DNA of 64,000 nucleotides from the NCBI RefSeq assembly GCF_949987515.2, contig NC_082689.1:9725501-9789500 (forward strand). The letters are read 5' to 3'. The notes under the pieces are model-generated. The model was not told where the DNA came from and made no database searches. It saw only the letters and a list, made by a program, of their open reading frames with translations. Below, in pieces: positions 11,351-23,156 of the stretch. This stretch comes from Delphinus delphis (Eukaryota; Chordata; Mammalia; Artiodactyla; Delphinidae). The position numbers and the translations under genes were made by a program. Each line of letters begins with the position of its first letter. Position 1 is the first letter of the stretch.

Positions 11351-12499
11351 TAGTTGAGATCAGATGTCCAATACGGTAGACAGTAGCCACGTGTGTATGG
11401 TCATTTAAATTAAAATTAAACTAGTTGTAAAAAAAATTCAGTCTCAGTCACAGTAACCACATTTCAAGCGTTCAGTAGCCACCCTGGCTGGTGGCTCCCA
11501 CGTGGACCGTGCAGAATAGAAACTTTCTGTCATTACAGAAAGTCCTATTGGACAGTGCAGTCAGTGCTAGGTACCAGCCCGCTTCTGGGCTTTCAAGTGT
11601 AAGAGGATTTTTCTTAGTGCATTTGTGGATCCTGTGAAGTTTTGACTTACTGCAGAATCAGTGTTGCCTACTGTTTATTTCGATATCCATGGCTCATGCA
11701 GTAATATCAGCTTCCCTTCGTAAGACTCTGGTTCCTTGGGGAACCCCATGGAAAATCTGTTTCATTCCTACAGTCAAGCTCATCTGATGTTTCGAATGCC
11801 TCAGACGTATTTTCCCAGGGGTGCAAACCAGCTACTGCCCCAGAGTCTTTGTCACTTGCTTCCTGAGATGAATGGGCTTTGCTGGGATTACTCTCAAGTA
11901 CTGCCACATGCAACTTCTAATAGCACGAATCCCGAGGACACAGGTGTAGTCATGAAGCCATGGGGGCCTCACCCACCTTGGTCCTGTGGGAGACTTAGTG
12001 AGGGCCCTGCGTGACAGAACCAGACTGTAGTCAGCTTCAGCTCTGCATGAGCGTCAGTCAGGCCTGAGCCACGCCCGTGAATCTGGCCTGATCCTTTGAC
12101 CAGAAATAACCACGATTTCCTGATGCCTGCTGAGGATGGCGGCAATACCAATTCTAGAACTTTAATGGTTTCTGAATGACGTAAGGTCTCCAGGGGCCCT
12201 GTCTCCACCAGAATCTGGCCTAGAAGCATTGATTTGAAGGCAGAGCATTGAGGCAGCTCTCTGCAGCCTGAAAGAAGATTGGTGTTCCTGGGCTGCTTAC
12301 AGCCCTTCTGGAATGGCATGGCCTGTGTCCTTGTACTCACTTAGTAGGAACTCTCTGCTGTGGGTTTTTGTTTTTTTGTTTTTTTTAAATTAGTTTAATT
12401 CTTCTACACTATGATTGAATTCTGTCTTTTTTGGATGTGGTGACGGGGTACCACTGACAATATAGACGCCTAAATAACAATAGCTCAAATATCTTAGAA
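11351..12499. other. Unassigned, no gene seen
   Basis: No supported exon. Frames at 11736-12014 (plus) and 11969-12340 (minus) have no family likeness. An oligo-T run with 'tttttaaatta' lies at 12366-12395. Confidence 0.5.
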
Positions 12500-12971
12500 T
12501 TTTTTAAAAATAAATTTATTTATTTATTTATATTTTATTTTTGGCTGCATTGGGTCTTTGTTGCTGCGCGCAGGCTTTCTCTAGTTGTGGTGAGCGGGGG
12601 CTACTCTTCGTTGCGGTGCACAGGCTTCTCACTGCGGTGGTTCCTCTTGTTGCAGATCCCGGGCTCTAGGTACGCAGGCTTCAGTAGTTGTGGCTCACAG
12701 GCTCAGTAGTTGTGGCTCACGGGCTCTAGCGCGCAGGCTCAGTAGTTGTGGCGCACAGGCTGTAGAGCGCAGGCTCAGTAGTTGTGGCACACAAGCCCTA
12801 GAGCTCAGGCTCAGTAGTTGTGGCTCACAGGCTCTAGAGCACAGGCTCAGTAGTTGTGGCTCACAGGCTTAGTTGCTCCGCGGCAAGTGAGATCTTCCCG
12901 GACTAGGGCTCGAACCTGTGTCCCCTGCATTGGCAGGCGGACTCCCAACCACTGCGCCACCAGGGAAGCCC
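12500..12971 (-). mobile_element. CHR-type SINE, long form with expanded array
   Basis: Minus-strand SINE with the tRNA-like head at the right end ('gcgccaccagggaagccc', plus-strand reading) and an AT-rich tail at 12500-12542. The body contains the long-form modules 'ggctgcattgggtctttgtt' and 'gagcgggggctactcttcgt', then a tandem array of the 'cagtagttgtgg' module. At 472 bp it is about 110-180 bp longer than the three other long copies in this window (294-362 bp), and the array accounts for most of the excess. No target-site duplication is clear. A 60-residue frame over the array is a 12-residue repeat and is not a gene. Confidence 0.92.
12682..12883 (-). repeat. 36-bp tandem array inside the SINE
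   Basis: The motif cagtagttgtgg starts at 12682, 12704, 12740, 12776, 12812 and 12848. The spacings are 22, 36, 36, 36 and 36 bp. Units read roughly 'cagtagttgtggctcacagg' then 'ctctagagcgcagg'. The other long copies here hold two or three modules (35556, 35577 and 35614 in one of them). Confidence 0.93.
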
Positions 12972-14745
12972 TGTGTTCTTGTTTTGTATGGAGACTCTGT
13001 ACCCTTTCTGAACTGAGGTGTTAGAAGCTGCTCCTTCACCTCCTGTGCCACACGGTGATGCACAGTCTGCCTGGTAAAAACCTTTCCTTGGGCGAATATA
13101 AAAGCAAATTAGGTTAAGGCCGTGTGCGAGCGTCCTGGGTCTACATCATCCCGCGGGGCAGCCTTTCAGAGAAGCCTCGCATCAGGAGGCCGAGCCCGCT
13201 GAAGCTGCCTCCGCTAGACGCCTCCTTCTGGTTGGGAGAGCTTGTGTCTCATGGGTGCTGGACACTGACATGAGGGGGTGGCCTCAAAGTTCCCTCCGTT
13301 CCGTAAGATGCACTAAGTCCGGATGAAGTGAGGGACACGGTTTGGCACACTTTCAGAAACTCTCAAGGCTACAGCACATCTCTTTTGTTAGCTACAGTAT
13401 GGCATCAATTCTCTGAGTTCAGGGACCCCAGAAAGCGTGATTGCTGACGTGTAGTTTCCTACGGACCCCTCCGGGGCCACATGTACGAACGGGCCCGTTC
13501 CCATTCCCGCGTGGAGGCCGGAGCTGCTTGTTCCCGGGGCTGAGAGGAAATGATTCCTCTCTGCTGTTCACAGGCCCACCTACCCACCTACCTCCTCCTT
13601 CCTTCTTTTCCCTCTTTTCTTTCTTCCTTCCCTCCCTCCTCCTTCCTTATTACGTTAACATTTTAGTTTCTCTCTTTTATTATAAACAGTATGCTCGTGT
13701 TACTGAAAATATTTAAGCCGTATGGAGGTATCTCAGCTGTCGCTTTAACAGACAACTCCCCTGTCAGGAAAGGCAGTAGCAGCAAGCGTGGGGACGCACA
13801 GCTCTGAAATGGTTGTCACTTATTGGGGGCACATACGATGGTATAACTGTGCCCCAAATTGTGACAGGGTAAAACCAAAGAAACGATGAATAAAAATGCT
13901 GGTGGTGAACACCGGCACCGCCACGTACACGTGACCCTGGGCAATGTGTGTAATAGTCATTAAAGATGTCTGTTTGCTCCCAAGAACTTTTTGATTAAAA
14001 CCCTATGCTTAGCGTTCCCACAGGCACTGGTTTGTCAGAAACTCCCTGCAGCTTCATCCATTGCTTCCTTTTCCCACGTTTCTGTGTGTCACTTTGCAGA
14101 GTGGTCAAACTGAAATGCTGTTTTGGGCAGGGGCATCTCTGCATCTGGATGGATGGTGCCGGACAGTCCTTTCAAGTCATTCGTTACTCCGATGGGCATT
14201 TTGTTGCCGATGAATCCTGTGGGCCCCTCCAGATGCTACAGTCCTGATGAAGTGAAATATTGGACAGGAGCCATTACCTGAGCCACTTGCGACAGAGCGG
14301 ACGTTTGGGTCATTCTGCCCACGGAAGCTCTTCCACGTCTTTGACGTAGGAGACGAGTCCTGGGCAGCTGAGTGCTTGTTTGAGCATCAGACACAATATG
14401 GAGATATTTTGGAGACAGTCTTAGATTAGTCTTCAGGCTTTTCTGGTGATGCATCTCCCCAAGGATATCACGTGGTCTCTGTCAAGGTGACTCTTACATT
14501 TTCCTGCCCAAACAAAACATTTGTTGGCTTCGTCCTCAGAGGAATAGCATTTGGTCACTTCCTTTCAGGTGGTTGCTGGTGACTTCCATTGTGAATCACC
14601 TGCTATCTCACCCCAGTAAGAACGACTCCTTTAGGGGGGGCTGTTCCAGTACCAAGTCTCAGAACTGTAAAACGACGCACCTGGTATTTTTCTAGCTCCC
14701 AACAGAATTGTATTAATAATAGAATAAGGTTAACATTATGCCCTC
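12972..14745. other. Unassigned, no gene seen
   Basis: No exon I can support. Positions 13583-13650 form a polypyrimidine stretch of ccttcc and cttt units. Positions 13100-13300 are GC-rich with a few CpGs. The frames at 13441-13716 and 14005-14247 have no domain likeness. Confidence 0.45.
13583..13650. repeat. Polypyrimidine low-complexity tract
   Basis: Imperfect run of ccttc, cttt and cctcc units, almost purely C and T over about 68 bp. Confidence 0.75.
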
Positions 14746-14750
14746 GGGTT

Positions 14751-15192
14751 TTTAAATTTTATTTTAATTTTTTTAAATTGAAGTGTAATTGATTTACAAT
14801 GTTGTGTTAGTTTCAGGTTTCCAGTAAAGTGATTCAGTTATACATACATATATATCTTTTTTTCAGATTCTTTTCCCTATTACAGTATTACAAAATATTG
14901 AGCATAGTTCCCTATGCTATACAGTAGGTCCTTGTTGGTTATCTATTTTATTTATAGTAGTGTGTGTACATTAATCCCAAACTCCTAACTTATTTCTCCC
15001 CCTCTCTTTCCCCTTTGGTAACCATGTTTATTTTCTAGGTCTGTGGGTCTATTTGTTTTTATGTAAGTTCAGTTGTATCATTTTTTTAAGGTTCCACATG
15101 TAAGTGATATCATAGGATATTTGTCTTTCTCTGTCGGACTTACTTCACTTAGTATGATAATCTCTAAGTCCATCCGTGCTGCTGCAGATATG
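14751..15192 (-). mobile_element. L1 3' end, antisense
   Basis: Inverse of the same L1 end family as 10595-11252: 'ttgatttacaatgttgtgtt', 'aaagtgattcagttatacat', 'tatgctatacagtaggtcct', 'aatcccaaactcctaactta', 'tttccacatgtaag'-like sequence and 'acttcacttagtatgataat', stopping at 'ctctaagtccatccgtgct'. 5' truncated just inside the 3' end of ORF2. Confidence 0.88.
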
Positions 15193-15194
15193 CC

Positions 15195-17848
15195 CTCAGT
15201 TTTTATTGAGAGTCATGGTAAGAAATGGCCCTATGAGTTCGCACTTCCTGTAAAACAGCTGTTGAGGATATTATCCATCATGTTAAATGTATTTAATGAT
15301 ACACGGACATTTCTTTTGAATTTGGAGCTGGGGAAATTGTATCTCAACTGGTGAATTTGTATGATTAAAGTCAGATTAAAAACTACTTAGTTATCATGTT
15401 TCATCTTTGCCTTGGTTGCTGTGAAGCTCAGAGATGATTTTTGTGCTCAATTATAGAAACTTTTCTAAGTTTGGTTTTTAAAAATATGATCTCCCATCCT
15501 TCTTCACTTTATTTTTGTGTCTTGTCTTTGGGTTACTGATAAAATATTTGGTTTGTTCTATTGTAACTATGCTTTTCATGATGAGCCATATAAAATTGTT
15601 TTTGGAAATGGGGGTTGGAGAGATACCAATGATCTGTTCTAGAGGTTCCCCCGTTGTTCTTGATTTGTCATCACTGTTAGAGAGAGAGAGAAGGGGAGAT
15701 AAAGGAGGAGGAGTTTTGAGTGGGGAAGGGAAGAGGATATCAGATAATTAAGGGATGTTATGAACAAAGGTGGGAAGTGGGACTTGGGCAGGAGGTTGTG
15801 AGGTGAGCAGTTGGGCCATGATGGGAAGTCATGGAAGATAGGATGGGAACCCCGTGCTAAGAGGAGCTAGGGCGGGGTCTCAGAGTCAGGGGTTTGGAGA
15901 CCAAGTCCACTTAGGAATAGGTTAGGTGGGGTCTGAGAAGTTTAGGTTTTTGAATAGAGGAGGGATAGGATAAAAGTGTGATGCAGACTATCTGCAGTGC
16001 ATAATGATTGGAATTGAGTTGAGATTAGAATGGGAAGATCAGCTAGGAGGAGGTTACCTGTATATCTGATAACGATTTGCAGAGATGGAGAAGGAAAGAA
16101 CTCTGAGCCACGATGCCTAAAAAAAGAGAGACCCTAAGTATTCGGGACTCTTCTTCAGCCCTGTGTCAAAGAAGGTCCCAGAGCTGACAGTGTCAGACAT
16201 TTATATCAGGCCCTATTCTAATTGGACTTCAAATCCAGCTTGGCATTGCTTTGGTGGACTATCTATATCTAATGCTGAGTAGGGTGAAAATACTAAGCAC
16301 TGACATTTTGGCATTCTTTAATATTGCATTATAACTATTTTGAGGTCAACATTTAGTTATATATTAAAATTTTTTTATTGCATGCTGATTATATATTGTG
16401 CCCATATCGTATTTTCTAATAGATGCTTTAGAGAATCACTTAAAAAATGTTGGTGTTATTGGCCATTTTATGTCTCTGTTTTTGGTGGCTTGCCCATTTC
16501 CTCAGCTCTTTGTAGAGTTGTGGGGCTATGCTGGCCAGCTCTGCCCCCCATCTGCCTTGACCATTCATGGAGTTGGTGATCGACCCTTGGAACAAGGACT
16601 GGCTTTCCTGGAATCCCCTGACACTACAACACTACAACTTTCTTTCTTCTGGATCCTTCTTTAATGAGTGTCTTAAATCTGGCAAGATTTGCTGTCTTGA
16701 ATTCATTTTCTTATCTTGATGACTTTTCTTAGGATTTCCACTCGGGTCATCTTGTGAGAGCTTCTTAGCCTTCACAGGCTTTCAGAAATCAGATCTAGCT
16801 GGTAATAGCCCCAGCTACTGTGCAAGAGGAAATTTGCTTTAATGAGGTTCACATCCCCCAGAGACACGTGACCTGAGAAGCTAGTCAGGAGCTAGTCCAC
16901 AAATTAAAGGGCCTGGCCTGAAGCTGCTTGAGTGATTTGGCTGAAGGGGGGTTGTTCTGCTACTTTTCCTGATAAAGGATTCTGAAGTTTGCTCAGTGGA
17001 CTCAATCGTTCAATATAACTTTTTTTCTTCTTTATGCTTGCACAGAGTTCAATTTTATTTTCTTTTTCATTTCTTTAGAAATTTAAAATTATGTATTACT
17101 AGAGCTTAAAGGGAAATTATGTCAAAAAGCTGGTAAGGCAGAGTAAGATACCAGGTGTCCTGACCCAGGCTCAGGGCCTTTTCATTGCATTGCTCTGTGG
17201 CCTCAGGCCAGACTGCTCTGAAAGTGCCCTTTCTTCTATCCAGTAAAGGAATTCAGTAATCTTTGCAGAATGCCCTGTTCTCAGTTTGGATGCCAAGTTT
17301 TTTGTTTTTCTGGGTTTTTTTTGAAGGAAGGCAGTGTGAACTAGACTTATCGTGGGCATTGGGATCAATTCCTAGATCCTTAATGTATCACTTAAAAGTC
17401 GAATTATTGAGCTTTGTGCTTCTGTTTGCCTGTCTGGGGACCGGGGATGAGCATAACGAGCTGGTCTTCGTGGTCAGTTTTTATGCTGCTTCTAGAGTGG
17501 GGCCCTACGCAGAGGACACATCTGCTCCCTCAGTTCTTGGCCCTACCGTTCTTGATGCCCTGGACTCCGCTTGCATTCCTACCCGTGTCTGCCAAATGGC
17601 TCTTAGTGAAAGCTATATTTATTTTAGCGATTTTACTTTGCTGACGTTGGGTAAATTGCTTACTCAACATATACTTTGGGAGGAAACTCCTATTCGGTTT
17701 GGAATAATTCAGTATTGAATACAAATCTTTGCAGTTGAGAAGAGACAAATGCATGTGATTTAAAAATCACTTCAAAATCGATGCAAGGCAAGGACTGAAA
17801 TGTGAGCAGGGATAATGAAGCAATTACTGGTACAGTGCCAGTTAACTT
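15195..17848. other. Unassigned, no gene seen
   Basis: Nothing firm over 2.6 kb. Positions 15745-16080 are purine-rich and may be a decayed antisense L2. The 151-residue frame at 17263-17718 has hydrophobic stretches but no recognisable family, and no splice or Kozak context supports it. Confidence 0.45.
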
Positions 17849-18217
17849 CAAGGACTTTTTTCTTTATTTTCTTTATTTATTTTTGGCTACATTGGGTCTT
17901 CATTGCTGCACGCGGGCTTTCTCTAGTTGCACTGAGCGGGGGCTACTCTTCTTGCGGTGCGCGGGCTTCTCATTGTGGTGGCTTCTCTTGTTGCAGAGCA
18001 CGGGCTCTAGGTGCACGGGCTTCAGTAGTTGTGGCACGAGGGCTCAGTAGTTGTGGCTCACGGGCTGGAGAGCACAGCCTCAGTAGTTGTGGTGCATGGG
18101 CTTAGTTGCTCTGCGGCATGTGGGATCTTGCTGGACGAGGGCTCGAACCCGTGTCCCCTGCCTTGGCAGGTGGATTCTTAACCACTGCGCCACCAGGAAA
18201 GCCCAAGGACTTTTTTC
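17849..18217 (-). mobile_element. CHR-type SINE, long form
   Basis: Element 17863-18203 with a perfect 14-bp target-site duplication, caaggacttttttc, at 17849-17862 and 18204-18217. Head 'gccaccaggaaagccc' at the right, tail 'ctttattttctttattt' at the left. It contains the long-form modules and three 'cagtagttgtgg' modules. The perfect duplication points to a fairly recent insertion. Confidence 0.96.
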
Positions 18218-18244
18218 AGTGTCAGATTCATCTGGAATATAGAG

Positions 18245-18387
18245 GTCAGAGGGAGACGCAAGAGGGAGGAGATATAGGGATATATGTATATGTGTAGCTG
18301 ATTCACTTTGTTATAAAGCAGAAACTAACACACCATTGTAAAGCAATTATATTCTAATAAAGACGTTAAAAATAAATAAATAAAAAG
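18245..18387 (+). mobile_element. Short L1 3' end, sense
   Basis: Last 140 bp of an L1 3' UTR: 'gggagacgcaagagggagga', 'gattcactttgttataaagc', 'agaaactaacacaccattgt', 'aaagcaattatattctaata' and 'aagacgttaaaaataaataa'. The same subfamily as the large L1 at the right edge of the window, but with the standard 3' terminus. Confidence 0.88.
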
Positions 18388-18389
18388 AG

Positions 18390-19510
18390 TTAATTTCCAG
18401 GTTAAAAAAAAAAAAAAAGTGCGCCCTCTTGGATAATGCTGCTCCAGGTCTCAGAGTCAGTGAACTAAGTATAGCCCGCATCTCTGCCGGGCAAAGTGGC
18501 CTTGGACGTCTTCACTGTGCTGCCTCGCAAAGTTCTGCCCTAGTTCCTCTGATGACATTGTGCTCTTCTCTAGCCAATGAGTTTATTGATTTCCTTTGTC
18601 AACCTAGCACTTTGGAGAATAGTACACTCTTGCAAAATTGACATAAATATGACTAAATTTAGTGCTGTAGATTATTCCAAGTCTTTGGCTCTAACTGGAC
18701 AGTGCTAAACCAAATACTAATTGAATTAAAAAATCAGTCAAACAAATTATTTGATGTCATGGACAAGGAAAGCCAGAATTTTTCCATTTCTAGATCTTGG
18801 TATTGCACCGTGAGGATGCAGCCATGGAGTTTCATTTCTCTTGATTATGAGTCATGAATCCCAGCACCAATAAATGATGCATTTCCTCCACTTGTCTCGG
18901 GGGGGGGGGGGGCGGTCACTGTGGAATGATGGCATCTGAATGTTCCATGTAAACATTTAATTAAAAAACAGGTTTGTACTCCTGCTGTCTTATGGTAGTT
19001 GCTCTGATTTTAAGGTTAATTTTGGTAGGTTTGATTTCATGCTGCTTTATAAATGAGATATTTGCTTGTTTTCTTAACATTTGGTCTCTTTTCATGAATG
19101 TCTTTCTTATGAAGTCTTCTCTTTAGTCTCTCTGATGTTTGACTGAGGACCATGGTCCAGGTCATCTTTCTTTGGGTCATCCATAAAGAGCTGAATTCTG
19201 AAGAACCAGTTAAAATCAGATCTCCTTTTCTGCTTTTGGTAATTCTTGATCTTGGAACATTAGGATTCAATATGTGATGGCTCTTGGGTTCCATAGGAAG
19301 CCTCAGCACATACTGTCTGCTGCAGTGAACCCTGTACAGAGTGACCAGTTTCTTTTTCAGGCTCATATACAGGGAATTTGGGGAGGCAGTTCTCCATTTT
19401 GTACCTGGTTATAAAATCTAGGTAACTATGGATACATGTAATTGTGGGTTATTACTCATAGCCACCCCTCAGAACCACCTTGAGTTCTTTAGCACGAGTA
19501 AAAGGACTTT
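18390..19510. other. Unassigned, no gene seen
   Basis: Contains an A run at 18404-18418 and a 14-bp G run at 18899-18912. The 109-residue minus-strand frame at 19037-19366 is lysine-rich with no family likeness. Confidence 0.5.
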
Positions 19511-19511
19511 G

Positions 19512-19625
19512 TTTCATTCTTTCAAGAAGTATTTTGCTGTGCAAGGCAATGTACTACGTGCTTAGGATTCATCAATAAACACAAAAGATAGAAGTCCCTT
19601 CCCTGATGGAACTGACATTTAAGAA
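19512..19625 (-). repeat. L2 LINE 3' end, antisense
   Basis: 'tcattctttcaagaagtatt', 'gtgcaaggcaatgtactacg', 'gtgcttaggattcatcaata' and 'cccttccctgatggaactga' follow the inverted L2 tail. Confidence 0.6.
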
Positions 19626-19969
19626 GGGGCTGGGGGATTCAGGTGGCGAAGGGGTTGTGGGTTGGAGAGAAGCAGGAAACAGAATAATTAGGGTTCCAGC
19701 AGCATCCCCATGCTAGCTTGTTATTTATTTTCTCTTAATTTAAATTGTTTTTATTGAATGCAGTGACCTTTCTTCTGATGGGCTGCAGTCTTCCACAAAC
19801 TCCACAGAGCAGCTTTAAGACATAGCTTCCTCTTTCGGTTTGTGTCTCTAGAAATTGCTGAATGTAGGTGTAGAGTTTCCCTAGGTCAAGGCTAGTGGAT
19901 TTACCACCCTCTCCACCCATCCCCAACTAATTAGACGTGGAGCCAATCACCATATTTTAACTTTTTGCT

Positions 19970-20416
19970 AATTGTCCTTGGGCATAGCTTCAGATATGTT
20001 GTTGGAAGAGGTCATTGAGAGGATGAGACTGCTGGTTGACCAAGCTGGACCCGAGCATTCGGAAGCTCCACACCCTCTCCTCTGTCATTGGAATGTACAT
20101 TCTGCCCACTGTTCCCACAGTAGGAGCTGTTTCAGGGATGTAGCCTTGAGAGAGTATGGTGCTGTTGAGACCGTCTGGACTGAATACGTGACGAAACCCT
20201 GTTAAGGCCTCTATATAAACTCTTAGGATTTTCGCAGTGAGTGCAGCCACCCAAGACGAGCCTCATATGTAAGTTCCCTCGCTTATTAAACCTACTACCT
20301 ACCAACCTGAAGCAATCTGCCTCTTTCTTGGGTCTCTCCTTGCCCTCAGTGTATGGGGGCCAGTTTGTGCACCAGCATATGTTCATTCGTATCACATGTA
20401 GCTGTCGCATCACAGG
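19970..20416 (+). mobile_element. Probable solo retroviral LTR
   Basis: It has the layout of an LTR: a TATA box tatataaa at 20212-20219, a poly(A) signal attaaa at 20285-20290 about 70 bp on, then a CT-rich U5-like stretch ('cctctttcttgggtctctcc') and a possible CA end near 20415. No gag, pol or env sequence is attached. The outer edges are uncertain and I cannot name the family. Alternatives are an old promoter-like repeat of another class. Confidence 0.5.
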
Positions 20417-20689
20417 TTAGGGTGGTGGCCACTCATGTTCGTGATGGGACCACTTTTGTACCAGGCTTGGGGAGCAGAATCTTAGAAAAAGTCATGTAAT
20501 TGATAGACAACAAATTCTCAGTCACTGAAGGAGCACATGTCTGGTCCATTAAAATAAGTCATTAAAAAATGTCAGCTATTCTATACGATGGGCCAGAGCA
20601 TAGCCCAACTACTTTATTTGAGTTCGGTCTATTTTTATCTATACCTAAGGCATGAGCCTTATTATTACAGATGTAATAAATACAGTAAG

Positions 20690-20830
20690 ATGCAGGCATA
20701 ATATAGTAATTATATTAATATAGTATCATATAATATGTTATATATTGCATACATAATATAATATGGTAACACTTATATGTTATACGGTATGTAATATATA
20801 ACATATACAATAACATATAGAGCAGGTTGC
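20690..20830. repeat. AT-rich tract with imperfect palindromes
   Basis: About 140 bp of ata, tat and gtata units with very few C or G. It can fold on itself. No coding or family assignment. Confidence 0.7.
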
Positions 20831-20881
20831 CCTCCTGAGTAATAGTAAAATTTCAGCTCTGGAGGGATCATGGAGATTCTT

Positions 20882-21106
20882 TAGATCTGTCTTTTTTTTA
20901 TTTTGCAGTACGTGGGCCTCTCACTGTTGTGGTCTGTCCCGTCGCGGAGCACAGGCTCTGGACGCGCAGGCTCAGTGGCCATGGCTCACGGGCCCAGCCG
21001 CTCCACGGCATGTGGGATCTTCCCGGACCGGGGCATGAACCTGCATCCCCTGCATCGGCAGGTGGACTCCCAACCACTGCGCCACCAGGGAAGCCCTAGA
21101 TCCGTC
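20882..21106 (-). mobile_element. CHR-type SINE, short form
   Basis: Element 20892-21096, head at right ('gccaccagggaagccc'). The imperfect 10-bp target-site duplication is tagatctgtc (20882-20891) and tagatccgtc (21097-21106). The poly(A) tail has shrunk to 'ttttttttatttt' on the plus strand. Confidence 0.94.
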
Positions 21107-22162
21107 ATTTTTAACCTGAGATCTGTGGCTCCTTCTGAACTTCATGGAATTGATAGTAAACTTCAGTGTCTGTGTGGAGATGATCCTTAACGTACATCAG
21201 ACTCTCAAAGTGACTGTTTAAGAAATGCTCATTGAGATCAGATCATACCAGATCTGAGTGGTAAAAGTATTGACTCACTCAAGGTCACATGGTTTTTGGC
21301 AGCCTAGGTCCAGGACTTACAGTTCAGATCTTGTGACCAAACTACAAATTAGAAATGTTTATATCATGATGAGGTTAAATTAAGTCAAATGTTTCTGTCC
21401 TACATAAATATCAAATGCTTGTCAGGAGTTGGGGACTTGCTACCGAATGGGGTAGGAAGCTGTCCTTTTTGCAAATGTAAGCTCTTCAGAATCTTCTTGA
21501 AATTTTTAGTGATTTATAGGTATGTCTATAGTGAGTATGGAAAGGCGTAAACTTACTGTTTAAAAAAAAGTTTAATGGCTGAAAAATCTAGTTCTTCCAT
21601 GTGGCCCCCATTTCCAATGTTTACTAAAGTCTGTAGTTTCAGAGACCTTGAAAGGATACCTGACCCTTGTCTTAGGACAAAGAAACACACTCTTGTTTAG
21701 CTTTGAAACTCCAGGGTGCCTCTGTAGCTGTAGCTTTTCTTCATCAATGACTGCCAGTTCTGGGTGCTGCAGAATCCTGATAATGAGAGTGTCAGTTCTA
21801 TATAGGTCACTGCATCCTTCAGGACAAAATTCAGATGTAGAAAAGTGATAAGTTTTAAAAAAAGTATCACATTTCTTTTAATAGAAAACTGGCTAATTTT
21901 GTAATCTTTATTTTTTTTTAAGGTCTACTTTTTAAACTTTCCATTATTATCTCATTTTTAATGACGTGTTGTACAATTTGAACTACAAAAGTTAAGCCCA
22001 TTTTTTTCCCAACCACGGTAGCCTTAGAAATTGGCCAGAATGTTTCTAATGTTTCTGAATCTAGAAAAGTAGGGGATCAAGGCAAGGTATTTTCTGATTA
22101 GATTTTTGGTATCTGGGTACTGATTCTTTGAATTGGTTGTCATTCAGATTAGGGGGTAAAAT
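21107..22162. other. Unassigned, no gene seen
   Basis: Plain AT-rich non-coding sequence with no repeat family or exon that I recognise. Confidence 0.5.
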
Positions 22163-22417
22163 ACATCGATTTATTTATTTATTTATTTTTATTTTATTTT
22201 ATTTTATTTTTTGCGGTACACGGGCCTCTCACTGTTGTGGCCTCTCCTGTTGCGGAGCATAGGCTCTGGACACGCAGGCTCAGTGGCCATGGCTCAGAGG
22301 CCCAGCTGCTCTGCGGCATGTGGGATCTTCCCGGACCGGGGCACGAACCCGTGTCCCCTGCATCGGCAGGCGGACTCTCAACCACTGCGCCACCAGGGAA
22401 GCCCACATCTATTTATT
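22163..22417 (-). mobile_element. CHR-type SINE, short form
   Basis: Element 22176-22404. The imperfect 13-bp target-site duplication is acatcgatttatt (22163-22175) and acatctatttatt (22405-22417). The tail is a tttta/tttat-type simple repeat at 22176-22212 rather than pure T. Confidence 0.94.
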
Positions 22418-22471
22418 GAAGGTCTTTCTGATGGGCAGTTGGAAAGTAAAAACACCCCTCCTTTCCAAAAT

Positions 22472-22534
22472 ATCCCTAAATAACAGGCACATTGTTAGTG
22501 CTTAATAAAGTCTTACTGAATGAATGAATTCATG
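22472..22534 (+). repeat. L2/MIR-type 3' tail, source copy of a 59-bp block
   Basis: 'ggcacattgttagtgcttaa' and 'tgaatgaatgaatt' fit the tail shared by L2 and MIR elements. Positions 22472-22530 match 25171-25229 at 57 of 59 bases. Confidence 0.6.
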
Positions 22535-23156
22535 TTGAATGACTGACAAGTCTTCATTTTTAATTTGTGGGAATCGTTGGAAGCACCATTCCAAGATGGA
22601 ACCAGGCTCTTACTGTGGAGAGGTCCTGCTTGGGTCTCGCAGAGCTGTAGAAGGATACTGCTTTTGTCATGGTGTACCTGAGGGCTCTTCGAGTGTTATT
22701 AACACCCAGATCCAAGGTACCTGGGCAACTTGCATCTTCAGCCGGAGTTAAGTGGGACCAATAGGGTCAGTTGGATGTCCTGGCTTCTCTGACATCTTCA
22801 GGCAAAATAAAAACTGCTTCAGAAGACACCTGGATAAAATTTGCGTATATTAAGGTGATGTAATCAGGTGAGAGAATGAGAGTAGGGGGAACTGAGTCAA
22901 GTCAGACCCCTCCACATCTACGGCTGGTGTGCTTGTGAAGGCTGGGCCTTCGTTCCTCCCCAGCCAGAAAGAGGTCTTCCTAGAACTTCAGCTGGTTTTG
23001 CTTGACGTTGGTAGCATTCTGTTTTTCCAATTTAATTCACTCTTTTCTTTTTTCTCTTCTTGTCTGGAAGTAATTGGCTTGGGAAATTTTAAATGTCTCT
23101 AAGGCCTGTAAGGAAGAACTATTTTTTTATTAATTCCCATGAAGTTTACTTGAAAT
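22535..23156. other. Unassigned, no gene seen
   Basis: No exon, RNA gene or named repeat seen. Confidence 0.5.

Noticed and set aside
12690..12872. 60-residue frame with a 12-residue repeat
   Set aside because: It is the translation of the 36-bp array within a SINE, not a repeat protein.
12682..12883. CRISPR-like regular spacing of a repeat
   Set aside because: The intervening sequence is itself repeated, so there are no unique spacers, and the host is a mammal. It is a tandem array in a SINE.
17263..17718. 151-residue frame with hydrophobic segments
   Set aside because: No family resemblance, weak start context, no homologous exon structure. Consistent with chance.
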